A stretch of DNA of 64,000 nucleotides from Acidobacteriota bacterium (GTDB lineage Bacteria > Acidobacteriota > Terriglobia > Acidiferrales > UBA7541), in assembly GCA_013289825.1 (NCBI GenBank), contig JABCZF010000027.1:1-64000 (forward strand). Reading direction: 5' to 3'. The notes beneath the pieces are model-generated. The model saw only the letters and a list, made by a program, of their open reading frames with translations. It was not told where the DNA came from and ran no database searches. Position numbers and translations under genes: made by a program. Positions 17,055 to 27,505 of this stretch are shown one piece after another. Each line of letters opens with the position of its first letter. Positions within the stretch are counted from its first letter, which is position 1.

Positions 17055-19763
17055 CTACCTTTTCTTTATCTTCTTCCTCTTTGATTCTTCATGTTTTTCT
17101 TCAATGACGGCTTGCGCCGCCGCCAGCCGCGAGATGGGAACGCGGAACGGCGAAGCACTGACGTAATCCATGCCGATGGCGTGACAGAACTTCACGCTCT
17201 CCGCATCGCCGCCGTGCTCACCGCAGATTCCGACCTTCAACTTCGGCCGGGTTTCACGGCCGCGTTCAATTCCCCAGCGCATCAGCATGCCCACGCCTTT
17301 GGTGTCCAGGGACTGGAATGGATCGGCCACAAACACCCCGGCCTTCTTCTCGTCGACGTAGTCGGGCAGGAAGCGGCCTGCGTCATCGCGCGATAACCCC
17401 ATGGTGGTCTGCGTGAGATCGTTGGTCCCGAAAGAGAAGAACTCCGCGACTTCTGCGATCTCTTTGGCAAGCAGAGCAGCGCGCGGCAGCTCGATCATCG
17501 TGCCGACAAGATAAGGCAGCTTGATTCCGGCCTTCTTAATCAAATCATCGGCCACACGGCGCGTCGCTTGTTCGAGGATCCACAGCTCTTTGCGATCCAG
17601 GGTCAAGGGGTGCATGATCTCAGGTAATACTTTAATTCCCTGTTTTTGGCACTCGATGGCCGCTTCGATGATCGCGCGCACCTGCATCTCAAGAATTTCC
17701 GGATAGGTAATCGAGAGGCGACAGCCGCGATGCCCCAGCATGGGATTCGCTTCATGCAATTGCTCCACGCGGCGAGCCACGGTCTCTGGATCTATATTCA
17801 ATTCCTTGGCCAGTTCCTGCTGCTTGGCCTGGTCATGCGGCACGAACTCATGCAGTGGAGGATCAATGAGGCGGATGGTCACCGGAAAGCCGTCCATGGC
17901 TTTGAATATCCCGAGGAAGTCGCGGCGCTGGAACGGCAGAAGTTTATCGAGCGCTTTGACGCGATCTTCCCGGTTGTCTGCCAGGATCATCTCCTGGATG
18001 GCGCGCTGCCGCTCGTGACTTTTCTCTGGCTGCTCGAAGTCGGTGAAGAACATGTGCTCGGTTCTGCACAGCCCAATGCCCGCGGCGCCAAATTCACGGG
18101 CCTTGCGGGCATCTTGCGGAGTATCCGCGTTAGTGCGAACACCCAGCCGGCGGATGCCGTCGGCCCATTTCATCAGCGTTTCATAAGCCTTCGGGAATTC
18201 CGGCGTGGCCAGCGGCATGTCCCCGGTGTAGACCACGCCCTCGCTGCCATCCAGGGTGATCCATTCTCCCTGCTTCACCGACTTCCCCTTCGCGGTCATC
18301 GTTCCTATTTTGTAGTCGATGTCGAGGGACTCGGCCCCCACGATACAGCACTTGCCCCAGCCTCGTGCGACAACCGCGGCGTGACTGGTCTTACCGCCCG
18401 TGGCGGTGAGAATACCCTGGGCCACGGCCATGCCGCCTACGTCTTCGGGGCTCGTTTCGCGACGCACCAAAATGACTTTCTCGCCTTTGGCCGCCCGCGC
18501 CTCCGCGTCTTCTGCGGAGAATACGACTTTGCCCACGGCCGCTCCGGGCACGGCGTTGATCCCGGTGGTCAGAATCCTGGCGACCAGGGATTTGCGGTCC
18601 ACGTGAGAATCAATAATGGGATAGAACAGTCTCTCAATGTCTTCCGGTTTGATTCGCCCGACCGCTTCTTCCTTCGAAATGAGCTTTTCGTTGGCCATGT
18701 CCACCGCGATGCGGAAAGCGGCCGCAGGCGTGCGCTTACCGGTTCGCGTCTGCAGCATATAGAGTTGGCCCTCTTCGACGGTGAACTCCATGTCCTGCAT
18801 ATCGCGGTAATGCTTTTCAAGTTTTACGCGAACCTTTTCGAGCTGCGCGTAAACCTTTGGCATAACCTTGGACATTTCTCGCAAAGGCATGGGGGTGCGA
18901 ATTCCCGCCACGACGTCTTCGCCCTGCGCATTGACCAGGTAGTCGCCGTAGAAGACTTTCTCGCCCGAACTTGGATCGCGCGTAAAGCAAACGCCCGTGC
19001 CGGAGTTGCTCCCGGTGTTCCCGAAGACCATCTGCACCACGTTTACGGCCGTGCCGAGAAGTCCGGTAATCTTTTCCACGCGGCGATAGGTCACCGCTTT
19101 CTCGGCCATCCACGAGCCAAACACCGCGCCGATCGCGCCCCAAAGTTGGTCGATGGGGTCATCCGGGAAATCCTTCCCGGTCTTTTGCTTGAAGAGCGTC
19201 TTGTATTCCGCAACCAGCTCTTTCCAACCGCTGGCAGGAACCGCAGTGTCTTCTCTAACGCCCAACTTCTCTTTCAGCCCGCGCAAACGGTGCTCGAGAT
19301 CCTCCTTGGACATCTCCATCACCACGGTGGAATACATCTGCACGAAGCGCCGATAAGCGTCATACGCGAAGCGCTCGTTCTTGGTGACGCCAGCTAGACC
19401 GGCAACGGACCGATCGTTCAAACCCAGATTAAGGATGGTCTCCATCATTCCAGGCATGGAACGCGCCGAGCCGGAACGCACGCTGACCAGCAGCGGATTC
19501 TTCGGATCCCCCAGTTTCTTGCCGGTAACCTTCTCGAGACGCGCCACGTGGGCCGCGACTTCTTTCTTTAGTTCGGCAGGATACTTCCTCCCGTTTTTGT
19601 AGAAATAGCCGCAGGCCTCCGTGGAAATGGTGAAGCCTGCCGGAACCGGCAGTCCAATCTTGGTCATCTCGGCAAGGCCTGCGCCCTTGCCGCCGAGTAC
19701 GTCCCGCCAACTGCCGTCACCTTCCGCTTTGCCTGCACCAAAAAAATAGACCCATTTTTTCAC
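17055..19763 (-). CDS. ppdK: pyruvate, phosphate dikinase
   Basis: This enzyme interconverts pyruvate + ATP + phosphate with phosphoenolpyruvate + AMP + pyrophosphate, in glycolysis or gluconeogenesis. The 902-residue protein has full family length. The N-terminal ATP-grasp domain includes LGGKGAGLAEM and VRSGSARSMPGMMETILNLG. The phosphohistidine domain has the carrier His461 in GGKTSHAAVVARG. The C-terminal PEP/pyruvate TIM barrel carries GLCRTEHMF, MLGHRGCRL, EIMHPL, FFSFGTNDLTQ and GICGEHGGD (catalytic Cys). The lysine-rich tail (SKRKKIKKR) is unusual but short. No regulatory PDRP kinase is adjacent. It lies 147 nt downstream of glyS on the same strand and ends in its own terminator. A 14-bp palindrome (19856-19869) lies about 95 nt upstream of its start. 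Confidence 0.96.
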   Translation of the reverse strand: MKKWVYFFGAGKAEGDGSWRDVLGGKGAGLAEMTKIGLPVPAGFTISTEACGYFYKNGRKYPAELKKEVAAHVARLEKVTGKKLGDPKNPLLVSVRSGSARSMPGMMETILNLGLNDRSVAGLAGVTKNERFAYDAYRRFVQMYSTVVMEMSKEDLEHRLRGLKEKLGVREDTAVPASGWKELVAEYKTLFKQKTGKDFPDDPIDQLWGAIGAVFGSWMAEKAVTYRRVEKITGLLGTAVNVVQMVFGNTGSNSGTGVCFTRDPSSGEKVFYGDYLVNAQGEDVVAGIRTPMPLREMSKVMPKVYAQLEKVRVKLEKHYRDMQDMEFTVEEGQLYMLQTRTGKRTPAAAFRIAVDMANEKLISKEEAVGRIKPEDIERLFYPIIDSHVDRKSLVARILTTGINAVPGAAVGKVVFSAEDAEARAAKGEKVILVRRETSPEDVGGMAVAQGILTATGGKTSHAAVVARGWGKCCIVGAESLDIDYKIGTMTAKGKSVKQGEWITLDGSEGVVYTGDMPLATPEFPKAYETLMKWADGIRRLGVRTNADTPQDARKAREFGAAGIGLCRTEHMFFTDFEQPEKSHERQRAIQEMILADNREDRVKALDKLLPFQRRDFLGIFKAMDGFPVTIRLIDPPLHEFVPHDQAKQQELAKELNIDPETVARRVEQLHEANPMLGHRGCRLSITYPEILEMQVRAIIEAAIECQKQGIKVLPEIMHPLTLDRKELWILEQATRRVADDLIKKAGIKLPYLVGTMIELPRAALLAKEIAEVAEFFSFGTNDLTQTTMGLSRDDAGRFLPDYVDEKKAGVFVADPFQSLDTKGVGMLMRWGIERGRETRPKLKVGICGEHGGDAESVKFCHAIGMDYVSASPFRVPISRLAAAQAVIEEKHEESKRKKIKKR

Positions 19764-19910
19764 TGTTCGCCTCGTCTTGGATTTATTGCGTTAAAATTTG
19801 CGGCCGGCAGAAAGGTTCTTCATCGAAAACGTCGCGACACAAATCAAAACACCGTGTCGGCGCGCCGACTGGATGTCTTTCTCCGGAATTTAAAGCAAAA
19901 CTTTATCTTC

Positions 19911-22073
19911 TTACTTGCGTTCCTCTCCGCCCAATTCCGAGAAATCCGCGATGGTCGTGAACTCTCGCAGGATTTCTGAGAGGAGTGCCAGTCGGTTCCG
20001 TCGAACGGCTTCTTTCTCCGCCATCACCATAACCTGCTCAAAGAAGTCGTCTACCGCTTTGCGAAGCCCGGCGATAACTTCAAGTGCCTCTTGATATTTG
20101 CCCGCACGTTTCTCAGCCTGCACTTTAGTAGCAGCGGCGCGCACTGCGGAGAACAGTTCGCGCTCTGCGCCGCTCTCGAACAAGTCTGGTTGGATGGCCC
20201 GGACCTCTTCTTTTTTGAAATCGGACTTTTCCAGAATATTCCGGATGCGCTTGAAGGAGACGGCCAAGGGCTCAAAGTTTTTTGATTTGCGTATGGCCTT
20301 CAAGGCCACCAGGCGCTTTTCGGCATCCATCAAGTCTTCAACGCCGGCGCGGAAGACGGCGTTCACCTCGTCATAACTGAACTTCTCGCGCTCGCGCAGG
20401 ACAAACTTGGCGCGGTCCAGGAGAAACGCAAGTGCTTGGGCCTCCTGCTCCGGAGGGACTCCCCGCTTCGGCGCGTTGGTCAGCAAAGCTTTGGCCGCGG
20501 CGCCCACGGCCAGCGACAGGGAGACGGGGAGCTTGCGTTCGAGGATGATCTTCACGATTCCCAAGGCCGCGCGCCGCAAAGCATACGGATCACTGGAGCC
20601 CGTGGGAAGCAATCCTACGGCGAAGCAGCCCACGATGGAATCGAATTTGTCTCCCAGAGCGACGGCGCAGCCGGTGAGGTTTCTGGGGATGGGATCCTCA
20701 AGCCCCACAGGACGATAGTGATCGTAAATGGCATCGGCCACGTCGTCCGGTTCGCCTTGTGCGCGCGCGTAAAGTCCGCCGACGATTCCCTGGAGTTCGG
20801 TGAATTCGCGAACCATTTCGGTGGCCAGGTCGCACTTGGAAAGCTCCGCGGCGCGGTCGGCTTCGGCGACATGCGCTTGCAGCAGGCCACTGTTGAACCA
20901 TTGTTCAGACAGCCAGCGGGCCATGGCCCGCACGCGTTCTACTTTGTCCCGGTAACTGCCGAGCCGTGATTCGTAGGTGACGCGTTCGAGTTTCGGCAAA
21001 TAGTCGGCCAGCCGACATTTCTGGTCCGACTCCCAGAAGAATTGCGCGTCTGCCAGCCGGGCGCGCAACACGCGTTCGTGACCGGCGCGCACCAGACCCT
21101 TGGGATCTTTCGGAAGATTAATGACCGCGAGAAAATGCGGCGCGACTTCCCCTCCCCGCCGCTCGACGGCGAAATACTTCTGATGTCCGCGCATAACAGT
21201 GATCAAGATTTCATCGGGCAACGCCAGGAACGAGGGATCGAAATCACCTTCCAGCACACTCGGGCATTCATTGAGGTAGGTCACCAGCTTTAGCAGCTCG
21301 GCATCTTCGTGGACACGATAAGCGCCCCGCTTCCCGTGCGCCGCCAGCTCCTTCGAGATCTTCTCTCTTCGCTCCGCAGGGCGAACCACTACGCCATTGG
21401 CTTTGAGCTTCCGCTCGTAGTCCCGGAAGTCTCTCACCCGCAGCGGACCCTTGCCAAGAAACCGGTGGCCGAGGGTCAGGTCTCCCGCCGTGACACCCGC
21501 GAAAGAGAACGGCAGCGGCTTGCCGTTCACCACGGCGACAATCCAACGGATAGGCCGAATGAACCGTGCGCCGTCCATACCCGTCCAAGTCATGGACCGC
21601 GGCCAGGACAAGTCGTGAATCGCTCGAGGGAGCATTTCGGCGAGAATCTGCTCCGCCGTGCGGCCGCGCTTCACTTGCTGGGCAGCCAGGTACTCGCCCT
21701 TGGGATTCGTCACGATGTACAAGTCCTTCAGCGCGAGTCCCTGCTTTTCCGCGAAGCTGAGCGCCGCGCGAGTCGGCTCGCCGACGGCATCGTAGGCCAC
21801 CGACTTTGGCGGCCCGGTCACTTCGTGCACCACGTCCGCTTGTTTTTCGCGCAGGCCGCGGAGGTGGGCGACGAGTCGGCGTGGAGCGCCGAAGGTCTCG
21901 ACGGTCACACCATCTGAGAGATTTTCCGCCGCGAGAAGTTTCCCCAGATTCGCTCGCAGATCTTCTTCGGCCTTGGGCAACATGCCGGCGGGAATCTCTT
22001 CGCAGCCGACTTCAAGTAATACTTCAATTTCTTTTTCGGCGGCCTTTCGCTTGGATTGCCTGGAGCGGTTCAT
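19911..22073 (-). CDS. glyS: glycine--tRNA ligase beta subunit
   Basis: This is the 720-residue beta subunit of the heterotetrameric bacterial glycyl-tRNA synthetase, which binds tRNA-Gly. The start region contains [17 protein letters not shown]. The body includes [27 protein letters not shown] and [12 protein letters not shown], followed by an HD-like domain and a C-terminal anticodon-binding domain. The subunit is slightly longer than usual because of a basic N-terminal extension ([15 protein letters not shown]). Its start overlaps the glyQ stop by 4 nt (ATGA), so the two subunits are translationally coupled and made in balance. Confidence 0.96.
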   Translation of the reverse strand: MNRSRQSKRKAAEKEIEVLLEVGCEEIPAGMLPKAEEDLRANLGKLLAAENLSDGVTVETFGAPRRLVAHLRGLREKQADVVHEVTGPPKSVAYDAVGEPTRAALSFAEKQGLALKDLYIVTNPKGEYLAAQQVKRGRTAEQILAEMLPRAIHDLSWPRSMTWTGMDGARFIRPIRWIVAVVNGKPLPFSFAGVTAGDLTLGHRFLGKGPLRVRDFRDYERKLKANGVVVRPAERREKISKELAAHGKRGAYRVHEDAELLKLVTYLNECPSVLEGDFDPSFLALPDEILITVMRGHQKYFAVERRGGEVAPHFLAVINLPKDPKGLVRAGHERVLRARLADAQFFWESDQKCRLADYLPKLERVTYESRLGSYRDKVERVRAMARWLSEQWFNSGLLQAHVAEADRAAELSKCDLATEMVREFTELQGIVGGLYARAQGEPDDVADAIYDHYRPVGLEDPIPRNLTGCAVALGDKFDSIVGCFAVGLLPTGSSDPYALRRAALGIVKIILERKLPVSLSLAVGAAAKALLTNAPKRGVPPEQEAQALAFLLDRAKFVLREREKFSYDEVNAVFRAGVEDLMDAEKRLVALKAIRKSKNFEPLAVSFKRIRNILEKSDFKKEEVRAIQPDLFESGAERELFSAVRAAATKVQAEKRAGKYQEALEVIAGLRKAVDDFFEQVMVMAEKEAVRRNRLALLSEILREFTTIADFSELGGEERK

Positions 22074-23014
22074 CCGCGCACCTCTCGGCGCACCGTAGGC
22101 CCACCGATCTGTTCAAGATACCCTGCGGCTGTACGGCATGCCACCATGCGAACTCGCGCCATGAGCGCGGCGCGTTCCGTTGTAGAGATGACTCCCCGCG
22201 CATCCAGCAAATTAAAAAGGTTTGAGCACTTCAGGCAATGGTCGTAGGCCGGCAGAAGCGGATACCGGGCGCGGACCTGCCCCTCCGTGGTGGCAAATCC
22301 GTCGAGCAGTTCTTGGGCCTGCTTTTCGTGCAGCTCAAACTCCGCGCGGATCGCTTGGGCGTCACTGCGGTTGAAGCTGTATTCGGAGAACTGCTGCTCC
22401 TCCGCCAAACGGATCTGGCCATACGTTTTGTCTCGGGACCACCGCAGATCGTAGACGCTCGAAACGCCCTGGAGAAAGGCACAGATGCGCTCGAGTCCAT
22501 AGGTTAGCTCGACGGAGATGGGGTCCAGGTCGATTCCGCCGCTCTGCTGGAAATAGGTGAACTGCGTGATCTCCAACCCATCCAGCAACACTTGCCAGCC
22601 GATGCCCCAGGCGCCCAGCGTCGGCGACTCCCAGTTGTCTTCCTCGAAGCGAATATCATGCTCTTTCAGGGTGATGCCCATCGCTCCGAGGCTCTCCAGG
22701 TAAAGATCCTGCACGTCGCCTGGAGATGGTTTTAGGATGACTTGAAATTGCGTGTGCTTGTAGAGCCGGTTGGGATTCTCGCCATACCTTCCGTCGGCCG
22801 GCCGGCGGCTGGGCTGCGCGTAAGCAACGCGATAGGCGGCGGGCCCCAGCACGCGCAGAAACGTTTCTGGATGCATGGTGCCGGCGCCTACTTCAACGTC
22901 ATAGGGCTGCTGCAGCACGCAGCCCTGCTTGGTCCAGAAGTGCGAGAGTTTCAAAACTAAATCTTGAAAGTTGAGGCCGGTCGGTTTTTTCTCAAGTTTT
23001 ACTTTAGCTGTCAA
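22070..23014 (-). CDS. glyQ: glycine--tRNA ligase alpha subunit
   Basis: This is the catalytic class II alpha subunit of glycyl-tRNA synthetase. Diagnostic segments are [87 protein letters not shown] and [16 protein letters not shown]. The frame opens at 23071 inside recO. The family N-terminus and the recO junction instead favour a TTG start at 23014, whose codon overlaps the recO stop (TTGA), giving 314 residues. No ATG lies between that point and the conserved core. recO, glyQ and glyS therefore form a tightly overlapping operon. Confidence 0.93.
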   Translation of the reverse strand: MTAKVKLEKKPTGLNFQDLVLKLSHFWTKQGCVLQQPYDVEVGAGTMHPETFLRVLGPAAYRVAYAQPSRRPADGRYGENPNRLYKHTQFQVILKPSPGDVQDLYLESLGAMGITLKEHDIRFEEDNWESPTLGAWGIGWQVLLDGLEITQFTYFQQSGGIDLDPISVELTYGLERICAFLQGVSSVYDLRWSRDKTYGQIRLAEEQQFSEYSFNRSDAQAIRAEFELHEKQAQELLDGFATTEGQVRARYPLLPAYDHCLKCSNLFNLLDARGVISTTERAALMARVRMVACRTAAGYLEQIGGPTVRREVRG

Positions 23015-23751
23015 GTGGTCACCAAAAGTCTTCGTGTAGCTAAGCGCTTCTCGGTATGATGCTCGATCCAATCGAGCGAAGCTTCTCGCAGTTCCGCCGC
23101 AGGCTGTTCTATCGCCGGCAGCGGTTCTAGCTTATCGAGTCTCTCGCCCGCAAATCGTTCGGCAAGTTGCCGCGCCTCGAGGTCCAGCGGTTTCATGCCT
23201 CCGCGCCGGCACTTCTCGCAGAGCAGTCCGGCTTCCCAGGATGCGTGGAATGCCGGTCGGCAGCCGAACGGCGTGCCGCAGGCCGCGCATCGATCGAAAG
23301 GCGGCAGCCACCCACCCAGTCGCACAGACCAGAATGCGAAGTAGCTCAACGGCAGCTGCCACACCCCGGTGCGTTCGATCTCGCGAACCGTAAGCAGAAG
23401 AAGACGGAACATGGACTCGGCCGTTTCATGCTCCGGGAGCACCTGCTCGGAAACTTCGCTGACCACCGCCAGTCCGGTACTCAGTTCGTAATCGCTCTGC
23501 GACTTGTTAAAAGATTCCAGCAGTTCGCACTGCTGAATACGCACCAGGTCGCGTGTTTCTTTTTCGATGTACCAGAGCTGAACGTGCGACAAAATCTCCA
23601 GCGTAGAACCATAACGGTTCTTAATCCGCCGCGCGCCGGAAGCCACACCGCGCATCCGTCCCGACGTCCGCCCAAAGAAACTCACCAGGCGGTCGGCTTC
23701 TCCCAGCGAAAAGGTCTTCAAAATGATGGCTTCCGTTTCCCTGGCAGGCAT
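23011..23751 (-). CDS. recO: DNA repair protein RecO
   Basis: RecO loads RecA onto SSB-coated single-stranded DNA with RecR. The 246-residue protein starts [22 protein letters not shown], the OB-fold domain typical of RecO. A helical domain follows, with a zinc-finger CxxC...CxxC region ([11 protein letters not shown] ... [11 protein letters not shown]). The Met at 23751 fits the family start. An in-frame GTG at 23817 lies only a few bases from the predicted transcription start, so it is unlikely. A 14-bp palindrome sits immediately upstream of the start codon, where a Shine-Dalgarno would normally be. Confidence 0.9.
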   Translation of the reverse strand: MPARETEAIILKTFSLGEADRLVSFFGRTSGRMRGVASGARRIKNRYGSTLEILSHVQLWYIEKETRDLVRIQQCELLESFNKSQSDYELSTGLAVVSEVSEQVLPEHETAESMFRLLLLTVREIERTGVWQLPLSYFAFWSVRLGGWLPPFDRCAACGTPFGCRPAFHASWEAGLLCEKCRRGGMKPLDLEARQLAERFAGERLDKLEPLPAIEQPAAELREASLDWIEHHTEKRLATRRLLVTT

Positions 23752-23829
23752 GAGCTGTCGGCGCGCCGACGCTTGGCCGGACACTACCCGAGAGTTACCT
23801 CCGGTTTGCGCGCGCACGCAGAGTTAATT

Positions 23830-23858
23830 TAATTACCACACACGCTCGCCCCACGCAA
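23830..23858 (-). promoter_or_regulatory. candidate promoter of recO-glyQ-glyS
   Basis: On the minus strand, TTGCGT (23853-23858) and TAATTA (23830-23835) are separated by 17 nt. Transcription would start near 23823, about 70 nt before the recO ATG. The rest of the 340-bp gap to the divergent kinase gene shows no other clear signal. Confidence 0.5.
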
Positions 23859-24092
23859 TGCTTACATCAGGCGCCGCAGAAAGACGCATCGCATTCCTTC
23901 ACAAAACCGGAGGAATACTCGAGCTCCAAAGGCGGCACGGGAAGTGCGCCCGGCCACCGCACCGACCCGCTAAATGGCGCGCTGCCGGATTCTGTTAACT
24001 AGCCGGTGGTCGCGTTGGTATTATCGGACCCACAGATCGCGCGAACGCGCTTTGCATTTCTCCGCTCTTCCGATACCCTGCACCACTACCTT

Positions 24093-25076
24093 ATGCGCGC
24101 GCCACGTTTCGACATCCTGGGGATCGGCGAGAACGCCACCGATACGGTTCTGCAACTCGCACAATTCCCTGCCTTGGGCTCGAAGGTGGAAATGCTGGGC
24201 GCGCAAATCATGCTTGGCGGCCAAGTGGCCACCACGCTGATTGCCTGCCAGCGCTGGGGGCTGCGCACACATTATGTTGGAGTCGTCGGCGACGACTCCG
24301 CCGCCGAACTGCATCGTGGGGAACTCCGCCGTGCCGGGGTCCACAGCGATCTGCTCCAGGTGCCGCGAACGCTGAGCCAAATGTCGTTCATCCTCATCGA
24401 TACTAGCTCCGGCGAGCGCACCATTGTGTGGCGGCGCGACCCCCGGCTAAGCGTGTCACCCACATTTCTAGAGAGAGACTGGGTGACTTCGGCTCGCCTC
24501 TTGCACATCGACGGGCACGACCCGGCCACCACAAGCGTCGCGGCCGCCTGGGCGCGCGCATCGGGCATCCCGGTGGTAGCCGACTTGGATCACATGTCGC
24601 CGGGATTGCTACGAGTGCTGCCCTTCGTCGATTTCCCAGTCACCTCAAGAGAATTCCCGGTCGACGCAACCGGCGAGAAGAATCTCCTCAAAGCGCTGCC
24701 GCGGCTCCAGAGAGATTATGGCTTTCGCGCCGTTTGCGCCACCATCGGGGTGGACGGGGCGCTCGCCTGGGATGGGTCCCGCTTCTGGTATGCTCCCTCT
24801 TATAAGGTCGGTGTCGTGGACACCACGGGAGCCGGCGATCTATTTCACGCCGCCTTTTCCTACGGGATCCTCCATGCCTGGAACCTCGAGCGCACCTTGG
24901 ATTTCGCTTGCGCTGCGGCGGGCCTGAATTGCGAGACTTTGGGAGCCCGCGGCGGTATCAGTAACCTGTCCAAAGTAAAGGAACTGCAGCGCAAAGCGAA
25001 CCGCAACCGCGCGCTCTACTCGCAAGTGCAACTGCAGCGCGCCGCAGCCGCAGCCCCGCGGGCGAAGCGCGGCTAG
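24093..25076 (+). CDS. PfkB-family carbohydrate/nucleoside kinase
   Basis: This 327-residue ribokinase-fold enzyme phosphorylates an unidentified sugar or nucleoside. The N-terminal PfkB segment is FDILGIGENATDTVLQL...MLGGQVATTLIACQRWG. The second signature near the C-terminus is VDTTGAGDLFHAAFSYG, containing the catalytic Asp and the anion hole. The ATP-site segment VCATIGVDGALAW is also present. The Met at 24093 (MRAPRFDILGIG) matches the normal family start; the frame extends upstream without conserved sequence. The C-terminus ends in an Arg/Ala-rich tail. It lies 59 nt before the rhomboid gene on the same strand. Ribokinase, fructokinase or adenosine-kinase specificity cannot be decided. 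Confidence 0.88.
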   Translation: MRAPRFDILGIGENATDTVLQLAQFPALGSKVEMLGAQIMLGGQVATTLIACQRWGLRTHYVGVVGDDSAAELHRGELRRAGVHSDLLQVPRTLSQMSFILIDTSSGERTIVWRRDPRLSVSPTFLERDWVTSARLLHIDGHDPATTSVAAAWARASGIPVVADLDHMSPGLLRVLPFVDFPVTSREFPVDATGEKNLLKALPRLQRDYGFRAVCATIGVDGALAWDGSRFWYAPSYKVGVVDTTGAGDLFHAAFSYGILHAWNLERTLDFACAAAGLNCETLGARGGISNLSKVKELQRKANRNRALYSQVQLQRAAAAAPRAKRG

Positions 25077-25135
25077 AATTGGTTATGCCAAGCGCGGAAT
25101 CTCAAGACGGAGTTCTCGACCAAACACGCTAGCGC

Positions 25136-25813
25136 ATGTTCATCCCTATCAAAGACCTGAACCCGCGTCGGACCTATCCGGTCGTCAATACTCTTCTCAT
25201 TCTCACGAACGTCATTGTCTTTCTCTACCAGCTCACCCTGCCGCCGCACGAATACCAGGCCTTCGTGATGGCCAACGCCACCATCCCCTCGCACATCCGC
25301 GGGGCCCTCGCGGGCCACGGCAGCCTCGAAGCCGCGTTTCTCCCTATTTTCACCAGCATGTTCCTCCACAGCGGCTTCATGCATATCGCCGGGAATATGC
25401 TCTTCCTCTGGATTTTCGGCGACAACGTAGAAGACTACTTCGGTCACTTCCCTTACCTCCTGTTCTATCTGGTTTGCGGCCTTGGTTCGGGCCTCACCCA
25501 CATTATCTTTAATCTCCACTCACCTCTCCCGGCGCTCGGTGCCAGCGGTGCCATCTCCGGCGTCATGGGGGCCTATATTGTTCTTTATCCCCGAGCCCGA
25601 GTCCTGACCCTCGTCTTCATCTTTTTCATACCGGTTCCTGCTTTCGTCATTTTGGGCCTTTGGTTCCTGCTGCAATTCTCGGCGGGTGTCAGTTCGGTCG
25701 GCGCCGCGGCCACCGGAGGAGTCGCCTGGTGGGCACACATTGGGGGTTTCTTGCTGGGGATGGTGATTACCGGCTCGAGTCTCGGAGACCGTAAGCCGAG
25801 CGTTGATTCTTAG
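25136..25813 (+). CDS. rhomboid-family intramembrane serine protease
   Basis: The 225-residue polytopic membrane protease cleaves substrate transmembrane helices within the bilayer. It has about six hydrophobic segments. The second carries HSGFMHIAGNMLFLWIFGDN, the conserved HxxxN region of rhomboids. The catalytic Ser is in GASGAISGVMGAY, and the catalytic His is in WWAHIGGFLLGM in the last helix. The cytoplasmic N-terminus starts MFIPIKDLNPRRTYP. It probably shares a transcript with the upstream PfkB kinase. Natural substrates are unknown. Confidence 0.92.
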   Translation: MFIPIKDLNPRRTYPVVNTLLILTNVIVFLYQLTLPPHEYQAFVMANATIPSHIRGALAGHGSLEAAFLPIFTSMFLHSGFMHIAGNMLFLWIFGDNVEDYFGHFPYLLFYLVCGLGSGLTHIIFNLHSPLPALGASGAISGVMGAYIVLYPRARVLTLVFIFFIPVPAFVILGLWFLLQFSAGVSSVGAAATGGVAWWAHIGGFLLGMVITGSSLGDRKPSVDS

Positions 25814-25861
25814 CCACTAGTCCTGCGAGTTTTAGCGCTTGAAGTTTTGCTTTAAATACGG

Positions 25862-26977
25862 TCACGGGGCCTTTTCGGCCAAATCTGCCAACCAGTCCCC
25901 AACTTCAACTGTTTGTTTAACTCCTCCCAGATCGGGGGTAACGAGATTTTCACGCAACGCGGCCTTAACAGCTTCGCGTAATACTTGAGCTTCCTGCTTC
26001 CAGCCAAGAAAATCCAGCATCATCGCGGACGCCAGCACCGAGCCGAAGGGGTTCGCGATTCCTTTACCGGCGATGTTGGGCGCAGACCCATGAACCGGTT
26101 CAAAAAGGGACGTCCTGCCGGGATGGATGTTTCCTGAAGGTGCCAGCCCAAGCCCGCCAGCAAGCTGCGCCCCGAGGTCACTTAGGATGTCTCCAAACAG
26201 GTTGCAGGTCACAATCACGTCGAACTGCGACGGGTCGCGCACCATCTCCATGGCCAGGGTGTCGATGTACAGGTGCCGCGACTCGATCTTGGGATACTCT
26301 TGCCGGACTTCCTTAAAGACTCGCTGCCAAAGATCATGAGCAAACGTTATAGCGTTGGACTTGTCGCTCATGCACACGCGCTTCAAGCCGTTCTGGCGGG
26401 CATAGTCATACGCATAGCGGATAATCCGCTCAACACCTTTGCGCGAGTTGACGTCTTCTTGGACGGCGATCTCGTCCGCCGTGCCCTTCTTGAAAAATCC
26501 CCCCACGCCGACGTACAGCCCTTCGGTGTTCTCGCGGAAGACCATCAGGCGAATGTCCTTCTCGGTCCGATCGCGCAGCGGGGTCAGCCGGTCATGAAGG
26601 AGCTCGACCGGCCGGGCATTCACGTACAGGTCCAGCTTAAAGCGCAACCCCAGCAGGATGTCGGCGGCGTGCTGGTTGGAGGGAACCCGCGGGTCGCCCA
26701 AGGCGCCAAAAAGGATGGCGTCGAATTCGTCCCGGAGCATTTCCACGGCCCCAACGGGTAGCGTCACGCCGTCCTTTAAGTACCTGTCTGCGCCCCAGTC
26801 AAATTCCACGAACTCCAGCGGACGCTTGGCCGGCGCCGTCACCGCCCGCAGGACCTTGACCGCCTCCGGTGTCACTTCCCTGCCGATTCCAGCGCCGGGA
26901 ATCACCGCGATGCGTGCGGTTCCGCCTCCCCATCGCAGGGGCAGCTTCCTGGCCGGATTCGTCGGTTTTGTCGGCAT
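25862..26977 (-). CDS. isopropylmalate/isocitrate dehydrogenase-family protein (LeuB-like)
   Basis: The 371-residue NAD(P)-dependent beta-hydroxyacid oxidative decarboxylase contains RIAVIPGAGIGREVTPEAVKVL at the N-terminus, the substrate loop KLDLYVNARPVELL, FRENTEGLYVGVGG and SDKSNAI. The metal-binding segment is DVIVTCNLFGDILSDLGAQL, and the cofactor segment is PVHGSAPNIAGKGIANP. The HGSAPDIAGK-type loop occurs in LeuB, tartrate dehydrogenase and archaeal-type isocitrate dehydrogenases, and no leuC, leuD or leuA gene is nearby. The exact substrate is therefore open; 3-isopropylmalate is the commonest. It is convergent with the rhomboid gene, and nothing obvious is co-transcribed. Confidence 0.85.
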   Translation of the reverse strand: MPTKPTNPARKLPLRWGGGTARIAVIPGAGIGREVTPEAVKVLRAVTAPAKRPLEFVEFDWGADRYLKDGVTLPVGAVEMLRDEFDAILFGALGDPRVPSNQHAADILLGLRFKLDLYVNARPVELLHDRLTPLRDRTEKDIRLMVFRENTEGLYVGVGGFFKKGTADEIAVQEDVNSRKGVERIIRYAYDYARQNGLKRVCMSDKSNAITFAHDLWQRVFKEVRQEYPKIESRHLYIDTLAMEMVRDPSQFDVIVTCNLFGDILSDLGAQLAGGLGLAPSGNIHPGRTSLFEPVHGSAPNIAGKGIANPFGSVLASAMMLDFLGWKQEAQVLREAVKAALRENLVTPDLGGVKQTVEVGDWLADLAEKAP

Positions 26978-27505
26978 GCGAAGGACTCATCCTCTCGGCG
27001 CGGGTTAGCCTTAGTCACCCATTGCGTCTTTCCAGAGCAAGACTCGGGAACCTAACACGCCCCATAAAGCAGGTCAACGCGGGTGGATTCAGATGCAAAC
27101 GGCATTCACGGTGATCTTGGTTCCCGGGTTGCTCTTTTTTCTGGCCACGGTTGTCGACCCTACGCTCTCCACGAGCAGGGTTGGCACTGGCCCTACTCTG
27201 CTGCAAGCATGCCCGTTATAGACTCCACAAGCGCTCCTTCGCTTCACGATGCTTGGTGGAATCTGCGGCGGCAACCGCTGCTGCCGTCCTCACTCATAAG
27301 CCCAAGGGAGGCAGACCTCGTTTGCCAGACCGAGTTGAAATTCAGCTTTGTCCCCGCCGCGTTGACGTGCCCGCTCGAGATCCTCTCTGAAAGAAGCCAA
27401 GGCGGAGTACCCGAAGGCTGCCGTAGGCGCACGCAAGCTGGCCAGGGGTGGAGGTTTTCTTAGGCGCTCTGGGGGAGAAAACAGATTTCGCTGTCCCTTG
27501 AGTCT
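26978..27505. other. 528-bp gap without a recognisable gene
   Basis: Several short frames cross this stretch, the longest being 126 codons at 27083-27463 on the plus strand. None resembles a known family, and none has a good ribosome site. I see no repeat ends, tRNA or terminator. It may be a decayed gene. Confidence 0.4.

Noticed and set aside
17646..19397. A 583-codon open frame on the plus strand opposite ppdK
   Set aside because: It is exactly antisense to a well-conserved gene, has no recognisable domain, and long antisense frames are common in GC-rich genes.
27083..27463. 126-codon frame as a gene
   Set aside because: There is no ribosome site or recognisable domain, and neighbouring frames are equally open.
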